Assembly (NCBI RefSeq): GCF_001273845.1
Contig: NZ_JHBW01000065.1
Location: 248,001-312,000 of the forward strand
Direction of reading: 5' to 3'
DNA from: Leucobacter musarum subsp. musarum
GTDB lineage: Bacteria > Actinomycetota > Actinomycetes > Actinomycetales > Microbacteriaceae
DNA length: 64,000 bases
In this document: piece by piece, positions 26,822 through 36,079 of the stretch
Layout: every line of letters starts with the position of its first letter
How positions within the stretch are numbered: the stretch's first letter is position 1
Position numbers and translations under genes: made by a program
Notes under the pieces: generated by a model
Databases searched by the model: none
What the model was told of the DNA's origin: nothing
What the model saw: only the letters and a program-made list of their open reading frames with translations

Positions 26822-26846
26822 ACCTCCTCAGCTCGCTCTCCGATGG

Positions 26847-26852
26847 TAGAGT
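26847..26852 (+). promoter_or_regulatory. -10 element of the gcvPTH operon
   Basis: TAGAGT is the only good -10-like hexamer between the terminator and the riboswitch. Transcription would start near 26859. No convincing -35 is visible. Confidence 0.45.
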
Positions 26853-26882
26853 GAGCACGACTTCTGAATATCGGCCATCAAG

Positions 26883-27085
26883 CTGTGGCGGGAGAGTCCA
26901 TGGTCCGGCAACGGAGCCCTGGCGCCGTAGGAGCAATCCCTCCCCGGGAATCTCTCAGGCACCCGTACCGCTGCAGCGCGGCAACTCTGGAAAGCAGTGA
27001 GCGGCAACGCTCGCTCACCGACGGTGCAAGGACGCAGGTGAACCCGCGTCTGAATCTCTCAGGTCCGTTACAGAGCGGGGAGGAT
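26883..27085 (+). promoter_or_regulatory. Tandem glycine riboswitch (gcvT motif)
   Basis: Two consecutive glycine aptamers. The first has GCGGGAGAGTCC, the conserved GCGCCGTAGGAGCAA core and AATCTCTCAGGCACCC followed by a CTCTGGAAAG tail. The second has CACCGACGGTGCAAGGACG, a GTGAACCCGC arm and AATCTCTCAGGTCCGTTACAGAG. Glycine binding to such RNAs normally switches on glycine cleavage genes. The expression platform is between about 27077 and the gcvP start: GGAGG at 27079-27083 can pair with CCTCC at 27115-27119, next to the gcvP ribosome-binding site GGAG (27120-27123), so translational control is plausible (inference). Confidence 0.95.
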
Positions 27086-27129
27086 CCCAGTTCGATCGCG
27101 CGACCGCGCGACTACCTCCGGAGATCTTC

Positions 27130-29979
27130 GTGACCGAATTCCCCGCAATCCGCACTTTCCCCGACCGGCATATCGGGGTGACCGATCCGGCTCACGTGGC
27201 GGCCATGCTGTCGTCGATCGGGTTCGACTCGCTCGACGCCCTCGTCGACGCGGCCGTGCCGGCGTCGATCCGTAAGACCGAGCCGCTCGACCTCCCCGCG
27301 GGCCGCAGCGAGGAACAGATCCTCGCTGACCTGCGCGCACTCGCCGCGAAGAACGTGCTGAAGACGCAGATGATCGGGCAGGGGTTCTCCGATACGCACA
27401 CGCCGCCCGTGATCCGCCGCAACGTGCTCGAGAGCCCGGCCTGGTACACGGCCTACACGCCGTACCAGCCCGAGATCTCGCAGGGTCGCCTCGAGGCGCT
27501 GCTCAACTTCCAAACGATGGTGTCGGATCTGACCGCACTCGATGTGGCGAATGCGTCGATGCTCGACGAATCGTCGGCGGCGGCCGAGGCCGTGCTGCTC
27601 ATGCGTCGCGCTGGTCGGGCTCCGGCGACGGCCCGGGCCGTGCTCGATGCCAACCTGTTTCCGCAGACCATCGCCGTCATTCAGGGGCGAGCGGAGGCGC
27701 TCGACTTCGCGGTCGAGGTTGCCGACCTGTCGCAGGGGCTGCCCGAGGGCGACATCTTCGGTGTCGTGCTGCAGCAGCCCGGCGATGACGGCGCGGTGGT
27801 CGACCACTCGTCGGTGATCGCAGCGGCGAAGGAGCGCGGCGCAATGGTCACGGTCATCGCCGACCTGCTGTCGCTGACACTGATCACCCCTCCGGGTGAG
27901 CAGGGCGCCGATGTCGCGGTGGGCAACACGCAGCGCTTCGGGGTGCCGCTGTTCTTCGGCGGGCCGCACGCCGCGTACCTCGCGATCCGCTCGGGTCTCG
28001 AGCGCTCGCTGCCGGGCCGTCTCGTCGGGGTATCTCGCGACAGCGCCGGTCGGCAGGCGTACCGGCTTGCGCTGCAGACGCGCGAGCAGCACATCCGCCG
28101 TGAGAAGGCGACGAGCAACATCTGCACCGCCCAGGCGCTGCTCGCGATCACGGCGTCGATGTACGCCGTCTACCACGGTGCCGACGGGCTGACCGCGATC
28201 GCGGCCCGCGCCCATGCGCACGCCCGCTCCATCGCGCAGGCGTTGGCCGCGGCCGGTGTCGAGCTGGCCTCCGAGTCCTTCTTCGACACCGTGCGTGCCG
28301 TGGTGCCGGGTCGTGCCGACGACATTGTTGCGGAAGCCGCTGAGGCGGGCATCAACCTGCGCCGCATCGACGCCGACACGGTGAGCGTGTCCACCGACGA
28401 GACCACCACCGACGCGCACGTTGCCGCGGTTGTGCGGGCCTTCGGAGCGTCGTTCGACGGCGCCGTCGTGCCGGGCGATTTCGGGTTCCCGGCGGCGCTG
28501 ACTCGCACGAGCGACTTCCTGACGCATCCGATCTTCACGTCGATCCATTCGGAGACGCAGATGCTGCGCTACCTGCGCCGCCTCGCCGATCGCGACCTTG
28601 CATTGGATCGCACCATGATTCCGCTGGGGTCGTGCACGATGAAGCTGAACTCCACCGCCGAGATGGAGGCCATTTCGTGGCCGGAGTTCGCGGGCATCCA
28701 CCCCTACGCGCCCGAGTCGCAGACGCGCGGGTGGCGTGAACTTATCGAAGATCTCGAGCGTCGTCTGGTCGAGATCACCGGCTACGCCGGTGTCTCGCTG
28801 CAGCCCAACTCGGGGGCGCAGGGCGAGTACGCGGGTCTGCTCGCGATTCGCGGGTACCACCGGTCGCGCGGCGATGAGCAGCGCACCGTGTGCCTGATCC
28901 CTGCCTCCGCGCACGGCACGAACGCGGCATCCGCGGTGCTCGCGGGGATGCGCGTCGTCGTCGTGAAGAACACCGACTCCGGGCACATCGACCTCGACGA
29001 TCTCACCGCGAAGATCGAGACCCACCGCGACGAGCTCGCGGCGATCATGATCACCTACCCGTCCACGTACGGGGTGTACGACGATGACGTGCGCGAGGTC
29101 TGCGACCACGTGCACGCCGCGGGCGGGCAGGTCTACATCGACGGAGCGAACATGAACGCGCTCGTGGGGCTTGCGCAGCCGGGCCGGTTCGGGGGCGACG
29201 TGTCGCACCTGAACCTGCACAAGACGTTCGCGATTCCGCACGGCGGCGGCGGACCCGGCGTGGGCCCGATCGGCGTCGCCGAGCACCTGCTGCCCTTCGT
29301 GCCGAACGATCCGACGGGCACGTACTCGGTGAGCGGCGGCGTGCCGGTCGTCGCGACCCTGTTCGGGTCAGCCGGCGTGCTGCCGATCTCGTACGCATAC
29401 ATCGCGATGATGGGCGGAGAGGGTCTGACGCTCGCGACAAAGACCGCGCTGCTCGGGGCGAACTACATCGCGGCGCGCCTGACCGAGCACTTCCCGGTGC
29501 TGTTCACCGGTGCGACGGGGCTCGTCGCCCACGAGTGCATCCTCGACCTGCGCGAGCTCACCGCGCAATCGGGCATCACGGCGGAAGACGTGGCGAAGCG
29601 CCTCATCGATTTCGGCTTCCATGCCCCGACGCTCGCGTTCCCGGTCGCGGGCACGCTGATGGTCGAGCCGACCGAGTCCGAGGATCTGGCCGAGATCGAC
29701 CGCTTTATCGAAGCGATGGTCACCATCCGTGCCGAGATCGACGCGGTGATCGCGGGCGAGATCGCCGTCGAGGCCTCGCCGATCCGACTCGCACCGCACA
29801 CCGCCGAGAGCCTGATCGCCGGGGAGTGGGACCGCGCCTACTCTCGCGAAACGGGTGCGTACCCCGTCGACGCGCTGCGCACCGACAAGTACTTCCCGCC
29901 TGTGGGTCGCATCGACGGCGCCTACGGCGACCGCAACCTGATCTGCGCCTGCCCGGCGCCCGAAGCGTTTGAGAACTGA
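27130..29979 (+). CDS. gcvP: Glycine dehydrogenase (decarboxylating), P-protein
   Basis: The 949-residue single-chain P-protein decarboxylates glycine with PLP and passes the aminomethyl group to lipoyl-GcvH. N-terminal landmarks are [18 protein letters not shown] and [20 protein letters not shown]. The C-terminal half carries [34 protein letters not shown] and the PLP lysine K698 in [20 protein letters not shown] 27130 has GGAG seven bases upstream. It is the first gene of gcvP-gcvT-gcvH-sdaA, all closely spaced on the same strand and preceded by the tandem glycine riboswitch. Confidence 0.98.
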   Translation: MTEFPAIRTFPDRHIGVTDPAHVAAMLSSIGFDSLDALVDAAVPASIRKTEPLDLPAGRSEEQILADLRALAAKNVLKTQMIGQGFSDTHTPPVIRRNVLESPAWYTAYTPYQPEISQGRLEALLNFQTMVSDLTALDVANASMLDESSAAAEAVLLMRRAGRAPATARAVLDANLFPQTIAVIQGRAEALDFAVEVADLSQGLPEGDIFGVVLQQPGDDGAVVDHSSVIAAAKERGAMVTVIADLLSLTLITPPGEQGADVAVGNTQRFGVPLFFGGPHAAYLAIRSGLERSLPGRLVGVSRDSAGRQAYRLALQTREQHIRREKATSNICTAQALLAITASMYAVYHGADGLTAIAARAHAHARSIAQALAAAGVELASESFFDTVRAVVPGRADDIVAEAAEAGINLRRIDADTVSVSTDETTTDAHVAAVVRAFGASFDGAVVPGDFGFPAALTRTSDFLTHPIFTSIHSETQMLRYLRRLADRDLALDRTMIPLGSCTMKLNSTAEMEAISWPEFAGIHPYAPESQTRGWRELIEDLERRLVEITGYAGVSLQPNSGAQGEYAGLLAIRGYHRSRGDEQRTVCLIPASAHGTNAASAVLAGMRVVVVKNTDSGHIDLDDLTAKIETHRDELAAIMITYPSTYGVYDDDVREVCDHVHAAGGQVYIDGANMNALVGLAQPGRFGGDVSHLNLHKTFAIPHGGGGPGVGPIGVAEHLLPFVPNDPTGTYSVSGGVPVVATLFGSAGVLPISYAYIAMMGGEGLTLATKTALLGANYIAARLTEHFPVLFTGATGLVAHECILDLRELTAQSGITAEDVAKRLIDFGFHAPTLAFPVAGTLMVEPTESEDLAEIDRFIEAMVTIRAEIDAVIAGEIAVEASPIRLAPHTAESLIAGEWDRAYSRETGAYPVDALRTDKYFPPVGRIDGAYGDRNLICACPAPEAFEN

Positions 29980-29987
29980 GGCCGAAG

Positions 29988-31118
29988 ATGACTGCAGCAC
30001 CCGAGAACTCCACGCCGAAGCACACCGCGCTGCACGACGAGCATGCGGCACTCGGTGCCTCGTTCACCGATTTCGGCGGTTGGGACATGCCACTGAAGTA
30101 CGGCTCCGAGCTCGCCGAGCATCGCGCGGTGCGCGAGACCGCCGGTCTCTTCGACCTCTCGCACATGGGGGAGGTGCGCGTCGCAGGCCCCGACGCCGCA
30201 ACGTATTTGAACTCCGCCCTCGTCGGTAACCTCGCCGCGATCGCGGTGGGGCGTGCGAAGTACTCGCTGATCTGCGCGGCAGACGGCGGCATCATCGACG
30301 ATCTCATCACGTACCGTCTCGCCGAAGATGTCTTCCTCGTCGTGCCGAATGCCGGCAATGCGCAGACCGTCGCCGAGGCCCTCATCGAGCGTGCAGCAGG
30401 GTTCGACGTCGAGGTGACGGATCAGTCGGCAGACACCAGCCTCGTCGCGGTGCAGGGGCCGAACGCCGTGGCGATCCTGCACGCCCTGGTGCCTGAAGAG
30501 CAGCGTGCGCTCGTCAGCGATCTGAAGTATTACGCCGCCGAACAGGCAGTGATCGCCGAGATCCCCGTGCTGCTCGCGCGCACCGGGTACACCGGCGAAG
30601 ACGGGTTCGAACTCTACGTGCCGAACGCCGAAGCCCCGGCACTCTGGCGTGCACTGCTCGCCGCGGGAGTCGACCACGGGCTCGTGCCCGCCGGGCTCGC
30701 CTCGCGCGACTCGCTGCGACTCGAAGCCGGCATGCCGCTCTACGGCAACGAGCTCAGCCGCGAAGTCACTCCGTTCGATGCCGGGCTCGGCCCGGTGGTG
30801 TCGTTCAAGAAGACCGAAGACTTCGTCGGCCGCGAGGCCCTCGAGGCGCGCCGCGACGCTCCAGGCGAGCGCGTGCTCGTCGGTCTGCGGGGCGATGGAC
30901 GACGCGCAGGCCGCGGCGGGTACGCCGTGCTCTCGGGCACGGAGACGGTGGGGCGCATCACGAGCGGCCAGCCGAGCCCGACGCTCGGGTACCCGATCGC
31001 GCTCGCGTACGTGACGCCCGAGCATGCCACGGCCGGCACTCGTCTCGATGTCGATCTGCGCGGCAAGGCCGAACCGTTCACCGTCGTCGATCTGCCGTTC
31101 TACCACCGTGGCGCCTGA
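29988..31118 (+). CDS. gcvT: Aminomethyltransferase, glycine cleavage T-protein
   Basis: The 376-residue T-protein transfers the methylene group from aminomethyl-lipoyl GcvH to tetrahydrofolate, releasing ammonia. Family landmarks are FTDFGGWDMPLKYGSELAEH, GLFDLSHMGEVRV, RTGYTGEDGFELYVP, GLASRDSLRLEAGMPLYGNEL and FVGREALEARR. It begins eight bases after the gcvP stop, so the two are co-transcribed and probably translationally coupled under the same riboswitch. Product size and composition are typical. Confidence 0.97.
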   Translation: MTAAPENSTPKHTALHDEHAALGASFTDFGGWDMPLKYGSELAEHRAVRETAGLFDLSHMGEVRVAGPDAATYLNSALVGNLAAIAVGRAKYSLICAADGGIIDDLITYRLAEDVFLVVPNAGNAQTVAEALIERAAGFDVEVTDQSADTSLVAVQGPNAVAILHALVPEEQRALVSDLKYYAAEQAVIAEIPVLLARTGYTGEDGFELYVPNAEAPALWRALLAAGVDHGLVPAGLASRDSLRLEAGMPLYGNELSREVTPFDAGLGPVVSFKKTEDFVGREALEARRDAPGERVLVGLRGDGRRAGRGGYAVLSGTETVGRITSGQPSPTLGYPIALAYVTPEHATAGTRLDVDLRGKAEPFTVVDLPFYHRGA

Positions 31119-31171
31119 GCCATCTTCCACGCCTCCCTCGATCACCCCTGACCCGTAAAGGAACCCACATC

Positions 31172-31558
31172 ATGAGCACCGTCAAATCAGGACTCCGCTA
31201 CTCCGCCGAGCACGAATGGATCACCGGCGACAGCCCCGCCATCGTCGGCATCAGCGAGGTCGCGGCCGATGCCCTCGGCGAGATCGTCTATGTCGACCTG
31301 CCCGAGGTGGGCGCCACCATCGAGGTCGGAGCCGTCGTCGGTGAAGTGGAGTCGACGAAGTCGGTCTCCGAACTGTTCTCGCCGGTCGCCGGAGAGGTCG
31401 TCGAGGTCAACTCCGCAGTCGTCGACGACCCGGCACTGCTGAACTCCGACCCGTATGGCGCCGCGTGGCTGTTCAAGGTCGCCGTCACCGCTGAGGGGCC
31501 CCTGCTCGACGCCGCGCAGTACGCCGCAGACAACGGCGCGGAGATCTCCGCCGCGTAA
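31172..31558 (+). CDS. gcvH: Glycine cleavage system H protein
   Basis: The 128-residue lipoyl carrier shuttles the aminomethyl intermediate between P, T and L proteins. The lipoylated lysine is K63 in [34 protein letters not shown] and [23 protein letters not shown] precede it and the [13 protein letters not shown] end is typical. The ATG follows AAAGGAACC, a clear ribosome-binding site. Third gene of the gcv operon. No gcvL (lipoamide dehydrogenase) lies in the window, so L-protein is probably shared with other dehydrogenase complexes. Confidence 0.97.
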   Translation: MSTVKSGLRYSAEHEWITGDSPAIVGISEVAADALGEIVYVDLPEVGATIEVGAVVGEVESTKSVSELFSPVAGEVVEVNSAVVDDPALLNSDPYGAAWLFKVAVTAEGPLLDAAQYAADNGAEISAA

Positions 31559-31574
31559 CCTCGCGGATGTCATC

Positions 31575-33002
31575 ATGGCCGTCAGCGTCTTCGACCTCTT
31601 CACGGTCGGCATCGGGCCCTCGAGCTCGCACACAGTGGGCCCGATGCGCGCTGGGCGCGCGTTCGTCTCCGGGCTCGCCCGCCGCTCCGGCGGGGTCGGG
31701 AGGGTGCGCGAACTTCGCGTCGACCTCTTCGGGTCGCTGGCGGCGACGGGGCACGGCCATGGCACCTTCACCGCGGTGCTGCTCGGTCTCGAAGGATTCG
31801 ACCCCGAGACCGTGCTCCCCGAAGAAGTCGATGCGGCGCTCGCGCGGCAGGAGCGGAGCGGTGAACTGCGCCTCGGGGGCGAACTCGACGGCGACCCGAA
31901 TGTGCTGCGTTTCGGCGTCGCAGATATTGTGCTGCGACCGCTCACGGTGCTGCCGCAGCACACGAACGGTATGCGGTTCACCGTGCTCGATGCCGACGAC
32001 GCCGTGATCGAGTCGGAGACGTACTTCTCGGTCGGCGGCGGGTTCATCGTGCGCGACGGCGACGGCGAAGGCAGCGAGCACGATCTGCACGATCAGCGCG
32101 ACCACCTGGCTGCCGAGCAGCCGTTTCCGTTCACCACTGCGGCCGAACTGCTCACGCACGCCCGCGGTGCGGGGATCTCGATCGCTGACGTGATGCTGGC
32201 GAACGAGCGCGTCTCGCGCACCGAACGCGAGGTGCGCGAGGGGCTCGCGCATATCTGGGACGTCATGGAGGCGTGCAAGAACTCAGCACTCGAGCGCACC
32301 GGCGTGCTGCCGGGTGGGCTCAATGTGCGACGCCGTGCGCCCGACTGGCACCGCCGGCTGACGGAGCGCGATCCGCACCGCGACCCCGTGTTCTGGCAGG
32401 AGTGGATCAACCTCGTCGCGCTCGCCGTCAACGAAGAGAACGCGTCTGGGGGCCGTGTGGTCACTGCGCCGACGAACGGCGCAGCAGGCATCATTCCGGC
32501 CGTTCTCTTCTACGCCACGCACTACGCGCCCGGCGCGGCCTCGTGGAGCAGCGAACAGCGGCAGCGCGCGGTCGCCGACTTCATGCTCGCAGCCGGTGCG
32601 GTCGGTGTGCTCTACAAAGAGCAGGCGTCGATTTCGGGTGCCGAAGTCGGCTGCCAGGGCGAGGTCGGTTCCGCTTCATCGATGGCCGCGGCGGGTCTCG
32701 CGCAAGTGCTCGGCGGCACCCCCGAACAGGTCGAGAACGCAGCCGAGATCGCGATGGAGCACAACCTCGGTCTGACGTGCGATCCGATCGGCGGGCTCGT
32801 GCAGATTCCGTGCATCGAGCGCAACGCGATCGCCGCCTCGAAAGCGGTGAACGCCGCGAAGATGGCGCTGATGGGCGACGGTGACCATCGCGTCAGCCTC
32901 GACCAGGTGATCGTCACGATGCGCGAGACCGGCAAAGACATGAGCGACAAGTACAAGGAAACCGCGATGGGCGGCCTTGCAGTCAACGTAGTGGCCTGCT
33001 GA
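31575..33002 (+). CDS. sdaA: L-serine ammonia-lyase, single-chain iron-sulfur type
   Basis: A 475-residue enzyme that converts L-serine to pyruvate and ammonia with a 4Fe-4S cluster. The N-terminal beta domain opens with [21 protein letters not shown]. The alpha domain has [17 protein letters not shown] and cluster cysteines C360 ([12 protein letters not shown]), C402 (LTCDPIGG) and C413 (IPCIERN), whose 42- and 11-residue spacing is as in structurally known serine dehydratases. It ends in NVVAC, like other family members whose C-terminal Cys enters the active site. ATG 31575 is 16 bases after the gcvH stop. In this operon it can turn serine made from glycine into pyruvate. Confidence 0.96.
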   Translation: MAVSVFDLFTVGIGPSSSHTVGPMRAGRAFVSGLARRSGGVGRVRELRVDLFGSLAATGHGHGTFTAVLLGLEGFDPETVLPEEVDAALARQERSGELRLGGELDGDPNVLRFGVADIVLRPLTVLPQHTNGMRFTVLDADDAVIESETYFSVGGGFIVRDGDGEGSEHDLHDQRDHLAAEQPFPFTTAAELLTHARGAGISIADVMLANERVSRTEREVREGLAHIWDVMEACKNSALERTGVLPGGLNVRRRAPDWHRRLTERDPHRDPVFWQEWINLVALAVNEENASGGRVVTAPTNGAAGIIPAVLFYATHYAPGAASWSSEQRQRAVADFMLAAGAVGVLYKEQASISGAEVGCQGEVGSASSMAAAGLAQVLGGTPEQVENAAEIAMEHNLGLTCDPIGGLVQIPCIERNAIAASKAVNAAKMALMGDGDHRVSLDQVIVTMRETGKDMSDKYKETAMGGLAVNVVAC

Positions 33003-33052
33003 GTGCGACAGCCGTCGCCGACTGACTGCTGCGCGATGTGGGTGGTGAGCCC

Positions 33053-33058
33053 TACGAT
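33053..33058 (+). promoter_or_regulatory. -10 element of leaderless promoter for the 33065 MFS gene
   Basis: TACGAT lies six bases before the ATG at 33065. Confidence 0.6.
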
Positions 33059-33064
33059 GAACCC

Positions 33065-34486
33065 ATGACCGCAACCTCGACGGGCGAGCGCCGCTCGCTC
33101 GCGCAGCGCCTCGACGCGCTCCCGTTCACTCGCAAGCACGGCAAGATCCTGGGAGGGTCTGGCATCGGCTGGGCGCTCGATGCCATGGATGTGGGGCTGA
33201 TCTCGTTCATCATTGCTGCGCTGACGCAGCAGTGGGGCATTGATAAAGCCGAGGGCGGGCTGATCGCCTCGGTTGGCTTTGCGGGCATGGCGATCGGCGC
33301 GAGTCTCGGCGGGTTGCTGGCAGATCGCTTCGGTCGGCGCCACGTCTTTGCGATTACCCTGCTCGTATACGGACTCGCGACGGGGGCGAGCGCGCTCGTG
33401 GGCGGCATCGCCGTGCTGCTCGTACTGCGCTTCTTCGTCGGTCTGGGGCTCGGTGCCGAGCTGCCCGTGGCGTCGACCTATGTGAGCGAGTTCGCGCCGG
33501 CGCGCATCCGCGGTCGACTGATTGTGATTCTCGAAGCGTTCTGGGCGGTCGGGTGGACGGCGGCCGCGCTGATCGGCTACTTCGTCGTTCCGGCATCTGA
33601 GAATGGCTGGCGGTGGGCGTTCGCGCTCGGGGCGATTCCTGCCGTGTACGCCTTCGTCGTGCGCTGGGCGCTGCCCGAGTCGCCCCGCTGGCTCGCCGGT
33701 CGGGGGCGCACCGCCGAGGCCGAGCAGATCGTCGCCTCGTTCGAAGCGGCTGCCGGATCACCGAGCGACGTCGCACCGTCGCCTGCGAAGGTGGCTTCGG
33801 CTTCGGCTTCGGCTTCGGCTTCGGCTTCGGCTTCGGCCCAGGAGGCCACTGGAGTCGGGGCGGCCCCCGCAACTCCCGCCTCATCAGGATCCCGTCTTGC
33901 GACACTCTGGTCGGCGGAGTATCGCGGCCGCACCCTGTCGATCTGGGTCGTATGGTTCTGCGTGAACTTTGCCTATTACGGCGCGTTCATCTGGATCCCC
34001 AGTATCCTGGTCGACGCCGGTTTCAGTCTCGTCCGCTCGTTCGGCTTCACCCTGATCATTACGCTCGCGCAATTGCCGGGGTACGCGGTCGCCGCGTGGC
34101 TGATCGAAGTCTGGGGGCGCCGCTTGACGCTGTCCGTCTTCTTAGTCGGGTCGGCTGCCTCCGCGATCGTGTTCGGCACGGTGCATACTGAAGCCGCGAT
34201 CATCGCTTCAGGGATGGCGCTGTCGTTCTTCAACCTGGGCGCCTGGGGTGCGCTGTACGCGGTCACCCCCGAGATCTATCCGACGTCAGCGCGTGCCACC
34301 GGTGCGGGCTGGGCAGCCGGGGTCGGGCGCATCGCTTCGATCGTGGCGCCACTCCTCGTGCCCGTCCTGCTCATCGCGGGAGGATCTGCCCTGACATTCG
34401 CGGTGTTTGCGGTGTTCTTCGTGGTCGCCGCAGGGGCGACCTGGGGGCTCGTCGACCGCAAGGGTCGCGCCCTCGACGACCGCTGA
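33065..34486 (+). CDS. MFS transporter, metabolite/H+ symporter type, with Ala-Ser repeat linker
   Basis: A 473-residue MFS protein of the sugar/aromatic-acid porter type. It has about twelve hydrophobic segments, motif A GGLLADRFGRRHV after the second, RFFVGLGLGAELPVASTYVSE and RIRGRLIVILEAFW in the fourth-fifth region, ALPESPRWLAGRGR before the central loop, and TPEIYPTSARATGAGWAAGVGRI near the end. The central cytoplasmic loop holds seven in-frame GCTTCG copies encoding (Ala-Ser)7 (residues 244-257). The start follows TACGAT by six bases. No adjacent catabolic gene reveals a substrate. Confidence 0.9.
   Translation: MTATSTGERRSLAQRLDALPFTRKHGKILGGSGIGWALDAMDVGLISFIIAALTQQWGIDKAEGGLIASVGFAGMAIGASLGGLLADRFGRRHVFAITLLVYGLATGASALVGGIAVLLVLRFFVGLGLGAELPVASTYVSEFAPARIRGRLIVILEAFWAVGWTAAALIGYFVVPASENGWRWAFALGAIPAVYAFVVRWALPESPRWLAGRGRTAEAEQIVASFEAAAGSPSDVAPSPAKVASASASASASASASAQEATGVGAAPATPASSGSRLATLWSAEYRGRTLSIWVVWFCVNFAYYGAFIWIPSILVDAGFSLVRSFGFTLIITLAQLPGYAVAAWLIEVWGRRLTLSVFLVGSAASAIVFGTVHTEAAIIASGMALSFFNLGAWGALYAVTPEIYPTSARATGAGWAAGVGRIASIVAPLLVPVLLIAGGSALTFAVFAVFFVVAAGATWGLVDRKGRALDDR
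33794..33835 (+). repeat. Hexanucleotide microsatellite (GCTTCG)7
   Basis: Seven perfect tandem copies of GCTTCG lie inside the MFS gene. Each copy adds Ala-Ser, so copy-number changes keep the frame and alter only the linker length. Confidence 0.95.
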
Positions 34487-34528
34487 CGCACGCCGCACTC
34501 TGCGAACCCCGAACGAACGGAGCCACTG

Positions 34529-35200
34529 ATGCCTCTTGCACGCGCACACAACATCGCCATCTCGCTCGACGGCTACGGGGCGGGCGCCGACCAGTCGATC
34601 GATGCGCCATTTGGCCACGCCGGAATGCGGCTCATGCAGTGGTTCTTCCCGACCGCGACCTTCCAGGGACTTTCTGGCGATCGCGAGCGGCAGGCGGTCG
34701 ACCCGGCGACGGAACCCGACGATCGTCACGCGCGCCGCGCCTGGGAGAACATCGGTGCAGAAATCATGGGCGCGGGCAAGTACGGCCCTCCGGGGTGGCA
34801 CGACGACGCGGAGTGGGGCGGCTGGTGGGGTGACGAGCCGCCGTTTCACTCGCCGGTGTACGTGCTGACGCACCATCCGCGCGCATCGCTCACCCGTGGC
34901 GAGACGACGTTCCACTTTCGTGAAGCGACACCGCACGACGTGCTCGCCGAAGCGTTCGCAGCGGCGGCAGGGCAAGACGTCCGCATCGGAGGCGGCCCGA
35001 GTACGGTGCGCGAGTTCTTGGCCGCCGACCTGATCGACGTGCTGCACGTCGTGCAAGTTCCGATTCTGCTCGGCCGCGGGTCGCAGCTGTGGGAAGGACT
35101 CGAAGGGTGGGAATCGGGGTTCTCAGTCGAGTCCGAGACGACGCCGAGTGGTGTCACGCACCTCACGTTCAAACGCTGCCGAGGAGGCCTCGGGCATTAG
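34529..35200 (+). CDS. Dihydrofolate-reductase/RibD C-terminal domain protein
   Basis: A 223-residue DHFR-fold protein of the RibD C-terminal family; most members have unknown reductase substrates. N-terminal NIAISLDGYGAG and MQWFF are typical, with EIMGAGKYGPPGW, SPVYVLTHHPRASLTRG and DVRIGGGPSTVREFLAADLIDVLHVVQVPILLGRG giving the NADPH-binding core and final strands. AACGGAG upstream of the ATG is a good ribosome-binding site. It ends in TAG and overlaps the convergent DUF1206 gene by four bases. Function unassigned. Confidence 0.85.
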   Translation: MPLARAHNIAISLDGYGAGADQSIDAPFGHAGMRLMQWFFPTATFQGLSGDRERQAVDPATEPDDRHARRAWENIGAEIMGAGKYGPPGWHDDAEWGGWWGDEPPFHSPVYVLTHHPRASLTRGETTFHFREATPHDVLAEAFAAAAGQDVRIGGGPSTVREFLAADLIDVLHVVQVPILLGRGSQLWEGLEGWESGFSVESETTPSGVTHLTFKRCRGGLGH

Positions 35201-36003
35201 AGATCGGCAAAGCGTGCCCGGAACTGGCAGAAGAGGCCGTAGGCGAGGAAGCTCACTCCGATCAGCACGATCGCGACGTTGCCGCCGGGAAGCTTCGAGA
35301 GTGAGGTGATCGCGGCGTCGAGCGCGCCCGCCGACGTCGAATCGCGTTCGAGCCCGGCGAGCGCCAGCACACCGCCGACGGTGAGCAGAGCCGCACCCTT
35401 GCCGACAAAGCCGACGGCCCCGAGCCCGGCGATGGCGTGACCCGCGGCACTGTGCGGCAGGGTCATCTGCTTGCGAAAGCTCCTCGCGATGCCCATCCAT
35501 ACCCAGGCGCCGCCGACGATGGCAACGGCGATGCCGACGATGACCAGCAGCACGGAACCGCCGGGGAACGTCAACAGGCCGCGACTCGCTTGCTGCGCCG
35601 TTTCGTCGGGGTCCGGGCGGGCTCCCAACGCCACAGCGACCGAGATACCGCCCATGACGCAGAAAGCGATGCCCTGGCCCCACTCGGCAAGCCGGCGACC
35701 CCAACGCTTGCGGCGCGACGAGAGGTCGAGGGCGAAACCGTGGACGACGTGGAACACCCCGAGCGCGAAGAGGAGCGCAGCGACGACCCAGAGTGCGGCG
35801 AAGCCGAGCGGGATGCCGGCGATGGCCGAAAGCGCGCCGACTTGATCGGCTTCCGCGGCTCCGCTCCGCACCACGACGGAGATCGCAAGCGCACCGATGA
35901 GTGCGTGCACGAGACCACTGGCAACATACCCGCCGCGTGCGAGTACACGAAACGCACGGCTGTGCTCCGTTGCGCGAGCGGCGTGCTGCAGACGATCGTC
36001 CAT
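35197..36003 (-). CDS. DUF1206-domain membrane protein
   Basis: A 268-residue polytopic protein with three repeated DUF1206-type units of two hydrophobic helices each. Every unit begins with a Gly-rich motif: LARGGYVASGLVHALIGALA, LAEWGQGIAFCVMGGISVAV and IAGLGAVGFVGKGAALLTVG. Each is followed by FPGGSVLLVIVGIAVAIVG or LPGGNVAIVLIGVSFLAYG style segments. The molecular function of DUF1206 is unknown. TACGCT lies six bases before the ATG, so the mRNA is likely leaderless. Confidence 0.85.
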   Translation of the reverse strand: MDDRLQHAARATEHSRAFRVLARGGYVASGLVHALIGALAISVVVRSGAAEADQVGALSAIAGIPLGFAALWVVAALLFALGVFHVVHGFALDLSSRRKRWGRRLAEWGQGIAFCVMGGISVAVALGARPDPDETAQQASRGLLTFPGGSVLLVIVGIAVAIVGGAWVWMGIARSFRKQMTLPHSAAGHAIAGLGAVGFVGKGAALLTVGGVLALAGLERDSTSAGALDAAITSLSKLPGGNVAIVLIGVSFLAYGLFCQFRARFADL

Positions 36004-36009
36004 GCGTCG

Positions 36010-36015
36010 AGCGTA
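36010..36015 (-). promoter_or_regulatory. -10 element of leaderless DUF1206 promoter
   Basis: On the minus strand TACGCT lies six bases before the ATG at 36003. Confidence 0.55.
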
Positions 36016-36034
36016 ATGGAGTCGCTGCGGGCGG

Positions 36035-36068
36035 GGCAGCCCCTGGACACGGGGGTACAGGGGCTGCC
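36035..36068 (-). terminator. Hairpin terminator after the isochorismatase gene
   Basis: A perfect 11-bp stem (36035-36045 with 36058-36068) and twelve-base loop start eleven bases after the isochorismatase stop on the minus strand. Confidence 0.7.
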
Positions 36069-36079
36069 TGAGTCGCGCC

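Noticed and set aside
27112-29286. 724-codon open frame antisense to gcvP
   Set aside because: Arg/His/Asp-rich shadow of gcvP with no promoter or family motif.
33794-33835. CRISPR-like or phase-variation repeat
   Set aside because: Units are contiguous hexamers without spacers, and six-base slippage cannot shift the frame.
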